From a virus: 50,393 bases of DNA. The translations under genes were made by a program, and so were the position numbers. The stretch is from the IMG/VR virus record IMGVR_UViG_3300008448_007039, positions 1 to 50,393 of that record, one strand, 5' to 3'. Each line of letters begins with the position of its first letter. Within the stretch, counting starts at the first letter, position 1. This document shows positions 27,356 through 36,637 of this stretch, in pieces. The notes beneath the pieces were generated by a model, which was given only the letters and a program-made list of their open reading frames with translations, was not told the origin of the DNA and did no database searches.

Positions 27356-28567
27356 ATGGCGTATACTATTGTTAAAAGTAATGGAACAGTATTAACTACA
27401 GTCCCAGACGGAACAATCAACACAACAGCAACATCAATTGGGTTACCGGGTAGAAATTACGCTGGTTATGGTCAAGCACTAGACACTAATTTTGTTCATC
27501 AGTTAGAAAATTTTGCTGATACTACTCCTCCACCAAATCCGTTAGCAGGTCAACTTTGGTTCGACACTAACTCTAGTACTATAAAGGTTTGTCCAGTAGA
27601 TGGGGAAACTAATGCAGCAGCTTGGCTAACACTAACCTCTACTGCTTCAGGCGGAACTACTACGTTCGGTGCGGTAACTGTTACTGGCAATGTGCAAGCA
27701 AATAATCTTTCTGCGGTTAACAATATTACTGCGAATGCAGCAAGTTTTAGTTACCTAACTATATCTGCAAATGCAAACATAGCAGATGCTAATATTACTA
27801 CTGCTAATATAGGAACATTAAGAACTACCGTAATAACAACTGGTGCTGCTACAACTGCAGGCACATTAACAGGGGGATGGACTGCGAATGGTGACGTAAG
27901 TGGAAATGCTATTGTTTATAATCAAGGAAATATCTATATTAACAACTCAGGAAACACATATGGCATTAAAACGGACAAATACATGTATGCTAATGGAGAT
28001 CCTATAAGTTTTGCAGGAACATACAGTAATAGTAATGTTGCCAGTTATCTTCCGGTGTATAGTGGAAATATACTAACTGTCAGGACTCAGGCTACCACTC
28101 TTACAACCGGTGCCAATACTACTCCAGGAACAATTACTGGAAATTGGACATTATCAGCAGGATCTAAATTAAACGCCACATACGCTGACTTAGCAGAAAG
28201 ATTCGCAGCAGATGATACATATGATCCTGGTACCGTAGTTGAGTTGGGAGGGGACAAAGAAATAACAGCAGTAAAATATGAATTAAGTGAAGATGTATTT
28301 GGGGTCATATCAAATACAGCGGGCTATGTTATGAATGCCGGAGCAGGATCAGACACTACACATCCAGCTGTGGCAGTATCAGGTAGAGTACAGGTAAAAG
28401 TTATAGGAAAGGTAGTTAAAGGTCAGCGTTTAGTGAGTGCTGGTAATGGAATAGCACGTGCGGCAAAAAGTAATGAGGCTAATGCATTTAATACTATAGG
28501 CAGATCTCTTGAAAATAAAACTTCGACAGGAGAAGGTACAGTTGAAGCAATCGTGATAATACGATAA
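27356..28567 (+). CDS. Tail fibre protein with C-terminal autoprocessing-type domain
   Basis: 403 residues. The N-terminus (about 1-75) has the pattern YAGYGQALDTNFVHQLENFA, then PPNPLAGQLWFDTN, found at the virion-attachment end of fibres from marine T4-like phages. Residues about 100-270 are a Thr/Asn/Ala-rich fibrous shaft. The C-terminus from about residue 270 (ATYADLAERFAADDTYDPGT, then VVELGGDKEI, then VFGVISNTAGYVMNA, then VAVSGRVQVKV) resembles the Peptidase_G2-type intramolecular chaperone domain of phage fibres and spikes, which helps trimerisation and is often released by self-cleavage. Cleavage itself is not shown by the sequence. CGGAG lies 10 bases before the ATG. Confidence 0.8.
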   Translation: MAYTIVKSNGTVLTTVPDGTINTTATSIGLPGRNYAGYGQALDTNFVHQLENFADTTPPPNPLAGQLWFDTNSSTIKVCPVDGETNAAAWLTLTSTASGGTTTFGAVTVTGNVQANNLSAVNNITANAASFSYLTISANANIADANITTANIGTLRTTVITTGAATTAGTLTGGWTANGDVSGNAIVYNQGNIYINNSGNTYGIKTDKYMYANGDPISFAGTYSNSNVASYLPVYSGNILTVRTQATTLTTGANTTPGTITGNWTLSAGSKLNATYADLAERFAADDTYDPGTVVELGGDKEITAVKYELSEDVFGVISNTAGYVMNAGAGSDTTHPAVAVSGRVQVKVIGKVVKGQRLVSAGNGIARAAKSNEANAFNTIGRSLENKTSTGEGTVEAIVIIR

Positions 28568-28576
28568 GGAAAAAAA

Positions 28577-29527
28577 ATGAGTTATGCACAATATGGTCTA
28601 ATAGAAGCTACTGATTTCAACAATTACGTTGGTACTAGTCCAAACACATCCAGTGGTGTTTTAAACACTGTTTGGTCTGTAGGTGGAACTACTGCAGGTT
28701 ATGGACAAACAGCAGTACCAACCGTCACTGTTGGTACTACTGTAACTGCCAGTGATTGGGCAAATTTAGTTACATCAACCTCAAATTCTGCATCTCATCA
28801 AGGAACTAGTATTTCAAGTGTAAGTACTCCTACTGCCGGAAACATAGTAACATATGTATCTTCTATTTCTACAAATCTTACATCAATTTATAATAGTAGA
28901 CTTAATGCAATAGCACAAGGTTCTACAACATCTAATACTGCGACGTATGCTACTACTTGGAGTTCAGCAATCACTTTCACTCATACCGCAACATTTGCTA
29001 ATGGTGATGCAGCCAGATATTTCTTCAATTCTGGTGGGCAATTGGCAATAACTTGCTCTCATCCTGGTGGCACCGGGATCAATCTATTATTAAATAATTT
29101 GGCTTCAAACATAGGCACCGTAGTACTTAGTGCTCCTAGTTCAGGTACTGCTACTATTGCTAGCACTTCATATAATGGAGTAACCAAGATAGGTGGCGGT
29201 GGAAATGCACCTACTATATCTCAAAATACAGGATATTATGCACTTACTACTGCAAATGCTACAGTGTTTACTCAAACTGCAAGTACAGGTCCGGCAGGAT
29301 ACTTAAGTACGTTCATAAGAGTTATAGTAAAATCTAACGGAACTCAAGGTAGCAATGGGGATACTGGATCAGTAATAACAGTGTATACTATTTGGGATGA
29401 AGTCCCGGATGGACTAGTAGCAGCTGCCAACTCAGCAACTACATTAACCGTAAGACCTCCTGCTACTACCTATATAAGTAACACTTGGGGTGCAATAACT
29501 TTATCCGGAACCGCATCAGGTTCATAA
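28577..29527 (+). CDS. Tail-fibre-like structural protein
   Basis: 316 residues, low in charge and rich in Thr, Ser, Ala and Gly, as in fibrous virion proteins. It has a globular N-terminus (AQYGLIEATDFNNYVG, then WSVGGTTAGYGQTAVP). A central DAARYFFNSGGQLAITCSHP motif recurs in many phage fibre and appendage proteins ahead of the adhesive tip. The C-terminus is beta-rich (SVITVYTIWDEVPDG). AAGGA lies 6 bases before the ATG, and the gene follows the preceding fibre gene by 9 bases. Its last codons form the left part of a terminator-like hairpin. It is probably a distal fibre or receptor-binding subunit, but the receptor is unknown. Confidence 0.68.
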   Translation: MSYAQYGLIEATDFNNYVGTSPNTSSGVLNTVWSVGGTTAGYGQTAVPTVTVGTTVTASDWANLVTSTSNSASHQGTSISSVSTPTAGNIVTYVSSISTNLTSIYNSRLNAIAQGSTTSNTATYATTWSSAITFTHTATFANGDAARYFFNSGGQLAITCSHPGGTGINLLLNNLASNIGTVVLSAPSSGTATIASTSYNGVTKIGGGGNAPTISQNTGYYALTTANATVFTQTASTGPAGYLSTFIRVIVKSNGTQGSNGDTGSVITVYTIWDEVPDGLVAAANSATTLTVRPPATTYISNTWGAITLSGTASGS

Positions 29528-29535
29528 TTTTTTTT
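29508..29535 (+). terminator. Intrinsic terminator overlapping the end of the fibre gene
   Basis: GAACC (29508-29512) pairs with GGTTC (29519-29523) around a 6-base loop GCATCA. After ATAA come eight T residues (29528-29535). The stem is inside the coding sequence and the stop codon TAA (29525-29527) sits between stem and T-run. It marks the boundary between the virion module and the following operon. The stem is only 5 bp. Confidence 0.55.
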
Positions 29536-29578
29536 AATTAACTAACTATATCCATCTAAATACTCGCAAGGAGTAATG

Positions 29579-29884
29579 ATGGATACAAAAATATTAATTA
29601 ATGAGGCACGGGCCAGATTTAATCATAATGCAGCAAGAGCCTATCTTAAAGAAAAATACGAAATTCGTCTTATTTTAGCAGATCAGGGCGGCCTTTGGAA
29701 GGTAAACCTTGAAACAATTAATTTTTTAAATAGTATAACAACAGATGATGCAATTCTTTTAGATACTTTTGAAAATCCTATAAAAGTGGATAGAAAAGAT
29801 CTATTAACTAAATTAATAGAAATATATGATAAAGTCATGCAAGAGTGGCATGAAGAATGGACTGAGTTAGAGAAAAAAAGATGA
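29579..29884 (+). CDS. Conserved phage protein of unknown function (101 aa)
   Basis: A small, mostly helical, charged protein. The N-terminus ILINEARARFNHNAARAYL and the C-terminus IYDKVMQEWHEEWTELEKKR match a small protein often seen beside fibre genes in aquatic T4-like phages; its function is not known. Two ATGs are in tandem (29576 and 29579). AAGGAG (29568-29573) is 5 bases before the second but only 2 before the first, so I chose 29579. The 3' end overlaps the next gene by ATGA. It is the first gene after the terminator. Confidence 0.7.
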   Translation: MDTKILINEARARFNHNAARAYLKEKYEIRLILADQGGLWKVNLETINFLNSITTDDAILLDTFENPIKVDRKDLLTKLIEIYDKVMQEWHEEWTELEKKR

Positions 29885-30684
29885 GCAAAGGCGCATTACT
29901 TTTTGCATTTAATTCTGAAAGTTTCAATTATTATAATATGGCAGAATTTGCTGCTAAAAGAATAAATCACTATTTAGATTTACCTGTTACTATAGTTACT
30001 GATGAAAATAGTATACCAAATAAAATAATATATAATTTTGATAAAATCATATTAGTTGAACCCGATAAAAGTAATATAAGAGAAAACAAAATATGGATTA
30101 ATAAGGGAAGATATCAAGCATTTGACTTGACTCCTTATGATGAAACTATAGTATTAGATACTGATTATGTAGTAAACAGTAATTCCTTATTAAAAACTTT
30201 TGACACATATATTGATTTTTGTTGCCATGATACTACATCATTTTTTATGTATCCAAAAGCTCCTCAGGAAATATTAAGTTCGTATAGTTTTAAAACATTA
30301 TGGGCTACCGTGATGACTTTTAAAAAAACTAAAAGAACTAAACATATTTTTGAATGTTTAGAAATGGTTCAAAAAAATTATTCTCATTACGCTAATATTC
30401 ATAGTTTCATAACTAATGTGTATAGAAATGACTATGCACTGACACTTGCATTACGAATTGCCAATGGTCATATTTTATCTGCTACCGATATAATTCCGTG
30501 GAATTTATTACATGTAGGAAAAAATACTAAGGTATATGCAAATAGTGGCACAGAATTCAATAACGAATATACAGTGTTATTTGATAATTGGCAACGAGGA
30601 AAAATTAAGAAAGAATATATAACAATCAAAGATATAGATTTTCACGTAATGTCTAAAGAAAACTTTGTGGAGTTGATAAATTGA
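29881..30684 (+). CDS. Putative GT-A-fold glycosyltransferase
   Basis: 267 residues. The layout is that of small GT-A glycosyltransferases: an N-terminal Rossmann-like half (LPVTIVTDEN), then YDETIVLDTDYVV with a DTD motif at residues 93-95, the usual metal and nucleotide-sugar binding signature, then LWATVMTFKKTKR and a late PWNLLHVGKN that could form the acceptor loop. Donor and acceptor are unknown. It overlaps the upstream gene by ATGA, and its own TGA overlaps the TTG start of the next gene, so the three genes should be translated together. Likely substrates are a virion or host-surface glycan (inference). Confidence 0.6.
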   Translation: MSKGALLFAFNSESFNYYNMAEFAAKRINHYLDLPVTIVTDENSIPNKIIYNFDKIILVEPDKSNIRENKIWINKGRYQAFDLTPYDETIVLDTDYVVNSNSLLKTFDTYIDFCCHDTTSFFMYPKAPQEILSSYSFKTLWATVMTFKKTKRTKHIFECLEMVQKNYSHYANIHSFITNVYRNDYALTLALRIANGHILSATDIIPWNLLHVGKNTKVYANSGTEFNNEYTVLFDNWQRGKIKKEYITIKDIDFHVMSKENFVELIN

Positions 30685-31487
30685 ATAAAGGATTTGTCAT
30701 AATTGCACAAGATGTGCATAATTCTACTGTATATCAGGATTGTGCATATGCGTTAGCACTAAGTATTAGAAAATCTATGCCCGAAGCAAAAATTTCTATA
30801 ATTACTGATAACGAAATAAAAAACAATGAAATATATGATAGTATTATTTCTCTACCATATGGTGATCAAGACTTAAATGGAAATTGGAAACTAATCAATG
30901 ATTGGCAAGTATATGATGCTAGTCCTTATGAATATACTATAAAGTTAGAAGCGGATCTATATATTCCTAGATCAATAGAACATTGGTGGGAAGTGTTAAA
31001 ATACAGAGATTTAGTTATATCTACTACAATACGCGACTTTAAACAAGAAATTTCGTATAGTAGAGCCTATCGTAAATTTATTGATGATAATAAATTACCC
31101 AATACATATAATGCAATCACTTATTTCAGAAAATCAACTACGGCAAAAAAGTTTTTTGATATAGTAAAAAATATATTTGAAAATTGGTCTGAATTTAGAG
31201 CGTTACTAAAGTGTAATCCATATGAAGAGGTCACTACTGATTGGGTGTACGCAATTGCTGCTCATATTATAGGTAAAGAGAATTGTACATTACCTAATTT
31301 TACAGAAATGAGTATGGTTCATATGAAGAGATTAATTAATCATTTACCTACTGAAGATTGGACTGACACTCTGATTTATGAAATTCTACCGCATACGTTG
31401 AGGATAAATTCATGTCCACAACATTATCCATTTCATTATCATATAAAACATTTTTCTAATAAAATAACGAATTCATATGGACAATAA
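30681..31487 (+). CDS. Putative glycosyltransferase-like protein (TTG start)
   Basis: 268 residues, about the same length and layout as the preceding protein. It has the N-terminal strand GFVIIAQDV, then AKISIITDNE, then YEYTIKLEADLYI at about residues 84-95 where EAD replaces the usual DxD, then YNAITYFRKS. This pattern (moved 'coordinates' strand, acidic triad, then a Y-N-A strand) is typical of GT-A-like phage proteins, but the altered triad leaves activity uncertain. The start is TTG at 30681 inside the upstream TGA (TTGA overlap); the first in-frame ATG lies over 30 codons further in and would remove the first strand. Confidence 0.55.
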   Translation: MNKGFVIIAQDVHNSTVYQDCAYALALSIRKSMPEAKISIITDNEIKNNEIYDSIISLPYGDQDLNGNWKLINDWQVYDASPYEYTIKLEADLYIPRSIEHWWEVLKYRDLVISTTIRDFKQEISYSRAYRKFIDDNKLPNTYNAITYFRKSTTAKKFFDIVKNIFENWSEFRALLKCNPYEEVTTDWVYAIAAHIIGKENCTLPNFTEMSMVHMKRLINHLPTEDWTDTLIYEILPHTLRINSCPQHYPFHYHIKHFSNKITNSYGQ

Positions 31488-31824
31488 AGAAGATAATTTT
31501 ATTGCTTGGGAAGCACCTGAGATAATCGCTCCTGAGTTTCGATTATACTATGAAAAGGATACTGGAAAAGTTATTTGTTATACATGTGAAAAACCTGAAG
31601 GTTCTTACATCATAATTGATGCTAATACGTATGCTCAAGCCAGACCCGATGTTCGCATAATAGACGGAAAAATTTCTACAGTGCAAACACATTTTGTGGT
31701 TTCTAAACTGATGCCTACTGCTTCACTAGAAGGTCAACTATGCGAAGATGCTGATGTAAGTGTGATCAGCACAGATGACGAAGGTACCATCAAATGGAAA
31801 TTGAATACATATGAACTCAAGTGA
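31477..31824 (+). CDS. Conserved phage protein of unknown function (115 aa)
   Basis: A small acidic protein. The blocks IAWEAPEIIAPEFRLYYEKD, then GKVICYTCEKPEGSYIIIDA, then TYAQARPDVRIIDGKIST match a conserved small protein of T4-like aquatic phages, always without a known role. Two Cys in a CYTC pair could bind metal, but the second pair needed for a zinc ribbon is not seen. It overlaps the upstream gene by 11 bases and the downstream gene by 14 bases, so it is part of one coupled unit. Confidence 0.68.
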   Translation: MDNKEDNFIAWEAPEIIAPEFRLYYEKDTGKVICYTCEKPEGSYIIIDANTYAQARPDVRIIDGKISTVQTHFVVSKLMPTASLEGQLCEDADVSVISTDDEGTIKWKLNTYELK

Positions 31825-32764
31825 TATTATTGATATTGCTGATTTGGATATCGTATATCTGAGTTATGACGAACCACAGAAAGAAGAATTTTGGCTTAAG
31901 ATCAAGAATATGGTACCATGGGCTAAAAGAGTTGACGGTGTAAAGGGCAGTGATGCTGCACATAAAGCGGCCGGCGAAATAAGCGATACAGAAAGATTTA
32001 TTCTTATTGACGGCGATAATATGCCAACCGAAAGTTTCTTTAACCTGCAACTAGATTTTAGCAATAAGGACCCTAAATATAAACTAGCGCAATTTCGTTG
32101 GAAAGCGGTCAATGCAGTTAATGGATTGCGTTATGGAAATGGTGGAATGAGCAGTTGGACAAAAACATATGTTGCTAATATGAAAACTCACGAGGCACAA
32201 AAAGACGGAGATGCAACTAGGATTGCTGATTTTTGTCTAGATAGTGCTGATAATTTATATTGGGCAATGCATGATTGCTATTCAACGACATATCCAAACT
32301 TTACTCCTTTTCAAGCATGGCGTGCAGGATTCCGTGAAGGTGTTAAAATGTGTTTGAATAGCGGTGAAGTCCCTAGTGTAGAAGAATTTAAACAAACAGT
32401 AGCAAGTAGAAACCTCAATAATTTGACCATATGGCATAATGTGGGCAGCGATGTAGATCAAGGTTTGTGGGCAATATATGGAGCAAGACTGGGGACATAT
32501 ATGACATTATTAACTGATTGGAATGCACATAATGTTCAATGGTTTGATAATTATATAAGTATGTGGGAAGAGCATAAATTTAGAGACCCATTAGATCAAA
32601 TAGATCAATTAGGTGAGTGCCTATCTGATAAATTAAGTTTGCCTATGTGTATGTTAAATCCTGAGCAAAGTAAATTTTTTAAACGTCACTACGGTTCTAA
32701 TTTTCATAATTTGGGACCATTAATTACAGAGATGGAAATTATTCGAGGCCTTGAAGGTTGGTAA
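31811..32764 (+). CDS. Glycosyltransferase-like phage protein with DGDN motif
   Basis: 317 residues. The start LDIVYLSYDEPQKEEFWLKI, then MVPWAKRVDGVKGSDAAHKA, then ERFILIDGDNMPT (DGDN at residues 67-70) is the order seen in GT-A enzymes: a first nucleotide-binding strand, a Lys-rich loop, then an acidic metal site. The rest is Trp-rich and helical (SSWTKTYVANM, DCYSTTYPNFTPFQAWRAGF) and resembles a conserved aquatic-phage family of unassigned function. It overlaps the upstream gene by 14 bases, and the next gene starts within its stop codon (TAATG). Confidence 0.6.
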   Translation: MNSSDIIDIADLDIVYLSYDEPQKEEFWLKIKNMVPWAKRVDGVKGSDAAHKAAGEISDTERFILIDGDNMPTESFFNLQLDFSNKDPKYKLAQFRWKAVNAVNGLRYGNGGMSSWTKTYVANMKTHEAQKDGDATRIADFCLDSADNLYWAMHDCYSTTYPNFTPFQAWRAGFREGVKMCLNSGEVPSVEEFKQTVASRNLNNLTIWHNVGSDVDQGLWAIYGARLGTYMTLLTDWNAHNVQWFDNYISMWEEHKFRDPLDQIDQLGECLSDKLSLPMCMLNPEQSKFFKRHYGSNFHNLGPLITEMEIIRGLEGW

Positions 32765-34170
32765 TGAGTGAGAATCACGAACAAAAAAGAATCAAAGAAA
32801 TAAAAATCAGGATTGAAAATGAAGTAGGTCCTACTTTTTGTTTAGCCAAATGGCACCATGTAACAATGTACTTGCAAAGTGGTGAGACACACAGTTGCTA
32901 TCACCCACAACCTCATAAAATCCCACTAGAAGAACTTTATGATAATCCTAGTGCATTGCACAACACGCAGCAGAAAAAAGAAGAACGAAAACTAATGCTA
33001 GATGGTGGTAAACCTACTGGCTGTCAATATTGCTGGAACATTGAAGCAATGGGTCCTGATTATATCAGTGATAGACATATTCGTAACGGTAGTATCTTTA
33101 CAGAAGAAAGATACGAACAGACTGCCATGGGCGCATGGAATCAAAACATCAATCCAGAGTATATAGAAATTAACTTCGGTAATGAATGTAATTTCAAATG
33201 TGGCTATTGCCACCCAAAATATTCAACTAGTTTTTATAAAGAAATTAAAGACAATGGTCCTGTAACTACAGTTAAGAATCATCGTTGCGATATTGATTGG
33301 ATGAGATTGTATCAGCGGGAGGATGAGAATCCGTATGTTGATGCATTTTGGGAGTGGTGGCCTGAAATGCGTAAGACACTGAACATCATACGCATCACCG
33401 GCGGAGAGCCTACATTACATCGTAGTACTTGGCGTTTCTTAGATCAAGTTGAACAGGATCCTATGCCATGGTTAGAAATTAACATTAATAGTAATCTAGG
33501 AACAAAGAATGTATTAATTGAAAGACTTGCTAATAAAGTTAAAAAGTTAACAGATGAAAATAAGATCAGAACTTTTAAACTTTTTACTAGTTTGGATACA
33601 TGGGGTCCTAAAGCAGAATATATTCGCACTGGACTTGATTTAGAAGTATGGGAAAAGAATTTTCACACATACTTGCAAAATACAAACAGTCCTATTACTT
33701 TCATGATTACATTCAATATTTTCAGTGTAACTACATTTAAGAGTTTCTTAGAAAAATTTATAGAATGGCGTAAAATATATGGCTGGTATGATGATCCAGT
33801 TAACCCCCAGCACCGCATACGATTTGATACTCCTTATTTGCGAGATCCAATCCAATATGATATGAATATTCTTCCTAAAGAAGAATTCATGCCTTACATG
33901 TACGAAGCATTAACCTTCATGAGAGAAAATGTTAATGATAAAAGATCAGACGCATTTTCTTCAATTGAGTATGAAAAATTTAAGCGTGTAGTTGATTACA
34001 TGGCAGAAACAGTTTATCCTGAAGAAAAACTTATAGAAGGTCGTAGAGATTTTTACAATTGGTTTAATGAATTGGATGAGCGCCGTGAAACAGATATGTT
34101 ATCTGTGTTTCCAGAAATGTTAGGATTTTATAGATTATGTCAAGAAACGAATCATCTAAACCCGTTCTAA
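32764..34170 (+). CDS. Radical-SAM protein with N-terminal twitch-like domain (1 of 4)
   Basis: 468 residues. The radical-SAM core has C142-x3-C146-x2-C149 (NECNFKCGYC), which would bind the [4Fe-4S] cluster that cleaves S-adenosylmethionine, and ITGGEPTLH (GGEP at 213-216), the SAM-binding signature. Before the core, Cys 26, 45, 87 and 90 (FCLAKWHH, SCYHP, GCQYCW) look like an auxiliary-cluster twitch/SPASM-like segment placed ahead of the core. The start is ATG 32764 (TAATG overlap) with GAAGG 6 bases before it; a TTG at 32758 is also in frame but poorer. Substrate unknown; peptide or sugar modification is inferred from the family and neighbours. Confidence 0.8.
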   Translation: MSENHEQKRIKEIKIRIENEVGPTFCLAKWHHVTMYLQSGETHSCYHPQPHKIPLEELYDNPSALHNTQQKKEERKLMLDGGKPTGCQYCWNIEAMGPDYISDRHIRNGSIFTEERYEQTAMGAWNQNINPEYIEINFGNECNFKCGYCHPKYSTSFYKEIKDNGPVTTVKNHRCDIDWMRLYQREDENPYVDAFWEWWPEMRKTLNIIRITGGEPTLHRSTWRFLDQVEQDPMPWLEININSNLGTKNVLIERLANKVKKLTDENKIRTFKLFTSLDTWGPKAEYIRTGLDLEVWEKNFHTYLQNTNSPITFMITFNIFSVTTFKSFLEKFIEWRKIYGWYDDPVNPQHRIRFDTPYLRDPIQYDMNILPKEEFMPYMYEALTFMRENVNDKRSDAFSSIEYEKFKRVVDYMAETVYPEEKLIEGRRDFYNWFNELDERRETDMLSVFPEMLGFYRLCQETNHLNPF

Positions 34171-35408
34171 ATTTAGACAAAGAATTTAATTTAACAGAAA
34201 GTAAATCTTTTTGCATTCTGCCATGGATCCATGTACATTCTTCTCCTCGTGGAAATAGTGGGCCATGCTGTATTTCAAAATCATGTGCCTCTGAAAACGG
34301 TATGGGAAATACTAAAACTAAATCTATATATGAAATAGTAAATTCTCCTGAAATGAACAAACTTAGATTGGATATGTTGTCTAATGTTTTGAATGAAGAA
34401 TGTATGGTTTGTCATATGCATGAACAACAACTAGCAAGAAGTTCTAGACAACAAAAAAATAAAATATTATCAGAATTTTATGATGAGTCTATTAGAAATA
34501 CAAATTCAGATGGATCCTTGCAAGAATTCAAAATGAGATATTTTGATATACGTATCAGTAATATTTGTAATTTTAAGTGTAGGACTTGCAATTCAGTGTT
34601 TAGCAGTCAATGGGAACAAGAAGATTTAAAAAATATTGATAATGCAGTAGTTTTTACAAAAAATAATAATAGATTATTAAATGAAATTCTACATCAAGTG
34701 CCTAATATAAAAGAGGCATATTTTGCAGGCGGAGAACCTCTCATTACTGATGAACACTATATAATATTAGAAGAAATGATAAGGTTAGATGTGGCTAAAG
34801 AAATTACTCTAAGTTACAACACTAACGCTAGTGCTTTAAAATATAAAAATAAAGATTTAATTTCACTATGGAAGTATTTTAGTAAAGGAGTAAAGGTTTC
34901 TGCTAGTATAGATCATTATGGAGAAAGAGCAGAATACATTAGACATGGTACGGACTGGGGAAAAGTAGAAAGCAATATAAAAATATTACGTAGCATTCCT
35001 AATATAGAATTTAATATGAATACTGTTCTTAGTGTATTCAATTGCCTTACCCTAAGTGATTTTTATGAATATTTAATTAAAAATAATCTCTATAATTCTA
35101 AGAATAGAATTTATTCAATTTATAATATGATTTCTCCTGATTATCTGTCCTGTCATATTTTACCTAAAGAATACAAAACAAAAAGCCTTAATGATTTAAA
35201 TAAAACTAAATTTTTATTAATGAAAAATGGCTTCACTGGCGAAAAATTATCCCCTATAGAAAATTCGATAAATTGGGTAAACTTATATGATACATGGGAT
35301 AGTCAAAAAGAACTATTTAAAAAAGAGATTAATCGAATCGACGCCATACGTAATGAAGATTTTAAAAAAACTTTTCCAGAACTAGAAAAACTATTGGACA
35401 TCGAATGA
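34137..35408 (+). CDS. Radical-SAM protein with N-terminal twitch-like domain (2 of 4)
   Basis: 423 residues. N-terminal cluster-like segment: FCILPWIH (C26), SGPCC (C44, C45) and ECMVCHMHE (C89, C92). Core: SNICNFKCRTC (C144, C148, C151) and YFAGGEPL (GGEP at 198-201). It is close to the next protein over its full length (shared FKMRYFDIR or FRMRYFDIR, HYGERAE, GTDWGKVESN), so the two are recent paralogues. Base composition is clearly more AT-rich than that of gene 1 in this series. It overlaps the upstream gene by 34 bases, and its TGA overlaps the next ATG. The duplicated pair probably acts on related substrates (inference). Confidence 0.8.
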   Translation: MSRNESSKPVLNLDKEFNLTESKSFCILPWIHVHSSPRGNSGPCCISKSCASENGMGNTKTKSIYEIVNSPEMNKLRLDMLSNVLNEECMVCHMHEQQLARSSRQQKNKILSEFYDESIRNTNSDGSLQEFKMRYFDIRISNICNFKCRTCNSVFSSQWEQEDLKNIDNAVVFTKNNNRLLNEILHQVPNIKEAYFAGGEPLITDEHYIILEEMIRLDVAKEITLSYNTNASALKYKNKDLISLWKYFSKGVKVSASIDHYGERAEYIRHGTDWGKVESNIKILRSIPNIEFNMNTVLSVFNCLTLSDFYEYLIKNNLYNSKNRIYSIYNMISPDYLSCHILPKEYKTKSLNDLNKTKFLLMKNGFTGEKLSPIENSINWVNLYDTWDSQKELFKKEINRIDAIRNEDFKKTFPELEKLLDIE

Positions 35409-36634
35409 ATAAAGAATATTTACTGAAAGATAGTAAAACTTTTTGTATGTTTCCATGGATACATTTAAATGTAACACCCAAAGGAGATATATATCCTTGT
35501 TGCAGTAATGACTATACAAATCCATATGGTAATACAAAAGAAGTTACATTAGAACAAGCATTTAATAGTCCTAAGATGAAACAATTAAGATTAGATATGC
35601 TTAGTGAAAAGAAAAATGAAATGTGTAATTTTTGCTATAAACATGAAGAAGCAGGTCCGCACAGTTTTAGAAATTATAGCAAGGAGCATTTTAGCAAACA
35701 TTTTGACGAAATAGTTCCTACTACACAATCGGATGGTACAGTAGAAGAATTCCGCATGCGCTACTTTGATATAAGATTTAGTAATATTTGTAATTTCAAA
35801 TGTAGAACCTGTGGGAGTGAATTTAGTAGTCAATGGGGTCTAGAAATGAACAAAAATTATGACCCAAAGCATCCTATATTAATCCATGCTGATAGTAATA
35901 CCGGAAAATTATTAGAAGAAGTATTAGAACATATAGAGTATATAGATTTGGCATACTTTGCCGGTGGAGAACCGTTAATTACAGAAGAGCATTATTTAAT
36001 ATTAGAAGAAATGATTCGCAAAGGACGAACTGATATTACATTGCGATATAATACGAATGCAAGTAATATAAAATATAAGAATCATGATGTACTTGACTTA
36101 TGGAAGCATTTTAAAAGAATTGAATTAAGTTGCAGTGTAGATCACTATGGCGAACGAGCAGAAATGTTGCGTAGTGGAACAGACTGGGGAAAAGTAGAAA
36201 GTAATCTACTAACATTTCGAGATTTAGATTATGTTATCTTTCAAATGAACACTGTATTTTCTATATTCAATTATCTTACTATTGGTGAGTTTTATCAATA
36301 TCTACAAGATAAAAACATAGTTCGCAGAGAAGATTGGTATCATAGTTTATATCTCGCTGTGCATCCAATGTATTATAGTGCTAAAAGTTTACCCAAATCA
36401 TTAAAGCCATTAGCACAAGAAAAGGCCTTGGCTTGGGCAGATAAGAATGATAGCAATGGAACTTGTTTATCTAGGTTAGTACGTGATGCTGTTAACTTTG
36501 CAAATGACGGTGATACTTGGAGTGAAGTTAAAACTAAGTTTTTAGGACATACCAAATCATTAGACAGGATACGAAATGAAAGTTTTTGGAAAGTGTTTCC
36601 TGAATTAAATAGTTTATCTGAATTGATGGAGTAA
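35405..36634 (+). CDS. Radical-SAM protein with N-terminal twitch-like domain (3 of 4)
   Basis: 409 residues. N-terminal segment: FCMFPWIH (C14), PKGDIYPCC (C32, C33) and CNFCYKHE (C74, C77). The order 'C, PxGxxxPCC, GNT, NSP-x-M-x-x-LR, CxxC' is SPASM/twitch-like but sits before the core, unlike classical anaerobic sulfatase-maturing enzymes, where it follows. Core: SNICNFKCRTC (C129, C133, C136) and YFAGGEPL (187-190), then IELSCSVDHYGERAEML. It overlaps the upstream gene by ATGA and is followed after 3 bases by the next paralogue. No activity can be assigned. Confidence 0.8.
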   Translation: MNKEYLLKDSKTFCMFPWIHLNVTPKGDIYPCCSNDYTNPYGNTKEVTLEQAFNSPKMKQLRLDMLSEKKNEMCNFCYKHEEAGPHSFRNYSKEHFSKHFDEIVPTTQSDGTVEEFRMRYFDIRFSNICNFKCRTCGSEFSSQWGLEMNKNYDPKHPILIHADSNTGKLLEEVLEHIEYIDLAYFAGGEPLITEEHYLILEEMIRKGRTDITLRYNTNASNIKYKNHDVLDLWKHFKRIELSCSVDHYGERAEMLRSGTDWGKVESNLLTFRDLDYVIFQMNTVFSIFNYLTIGEFYQYLQDKNIVRREDWYHSLYLAVHPMYYSAKSLPKSLKPLAQEKALAWADKNDSNGTCLSRLVRDAVNFANDGDTWSEVKTKFLGHTKSLDRIRNESFWKVFPELNSLSELME

Positions 36635-36637
36635 TTA

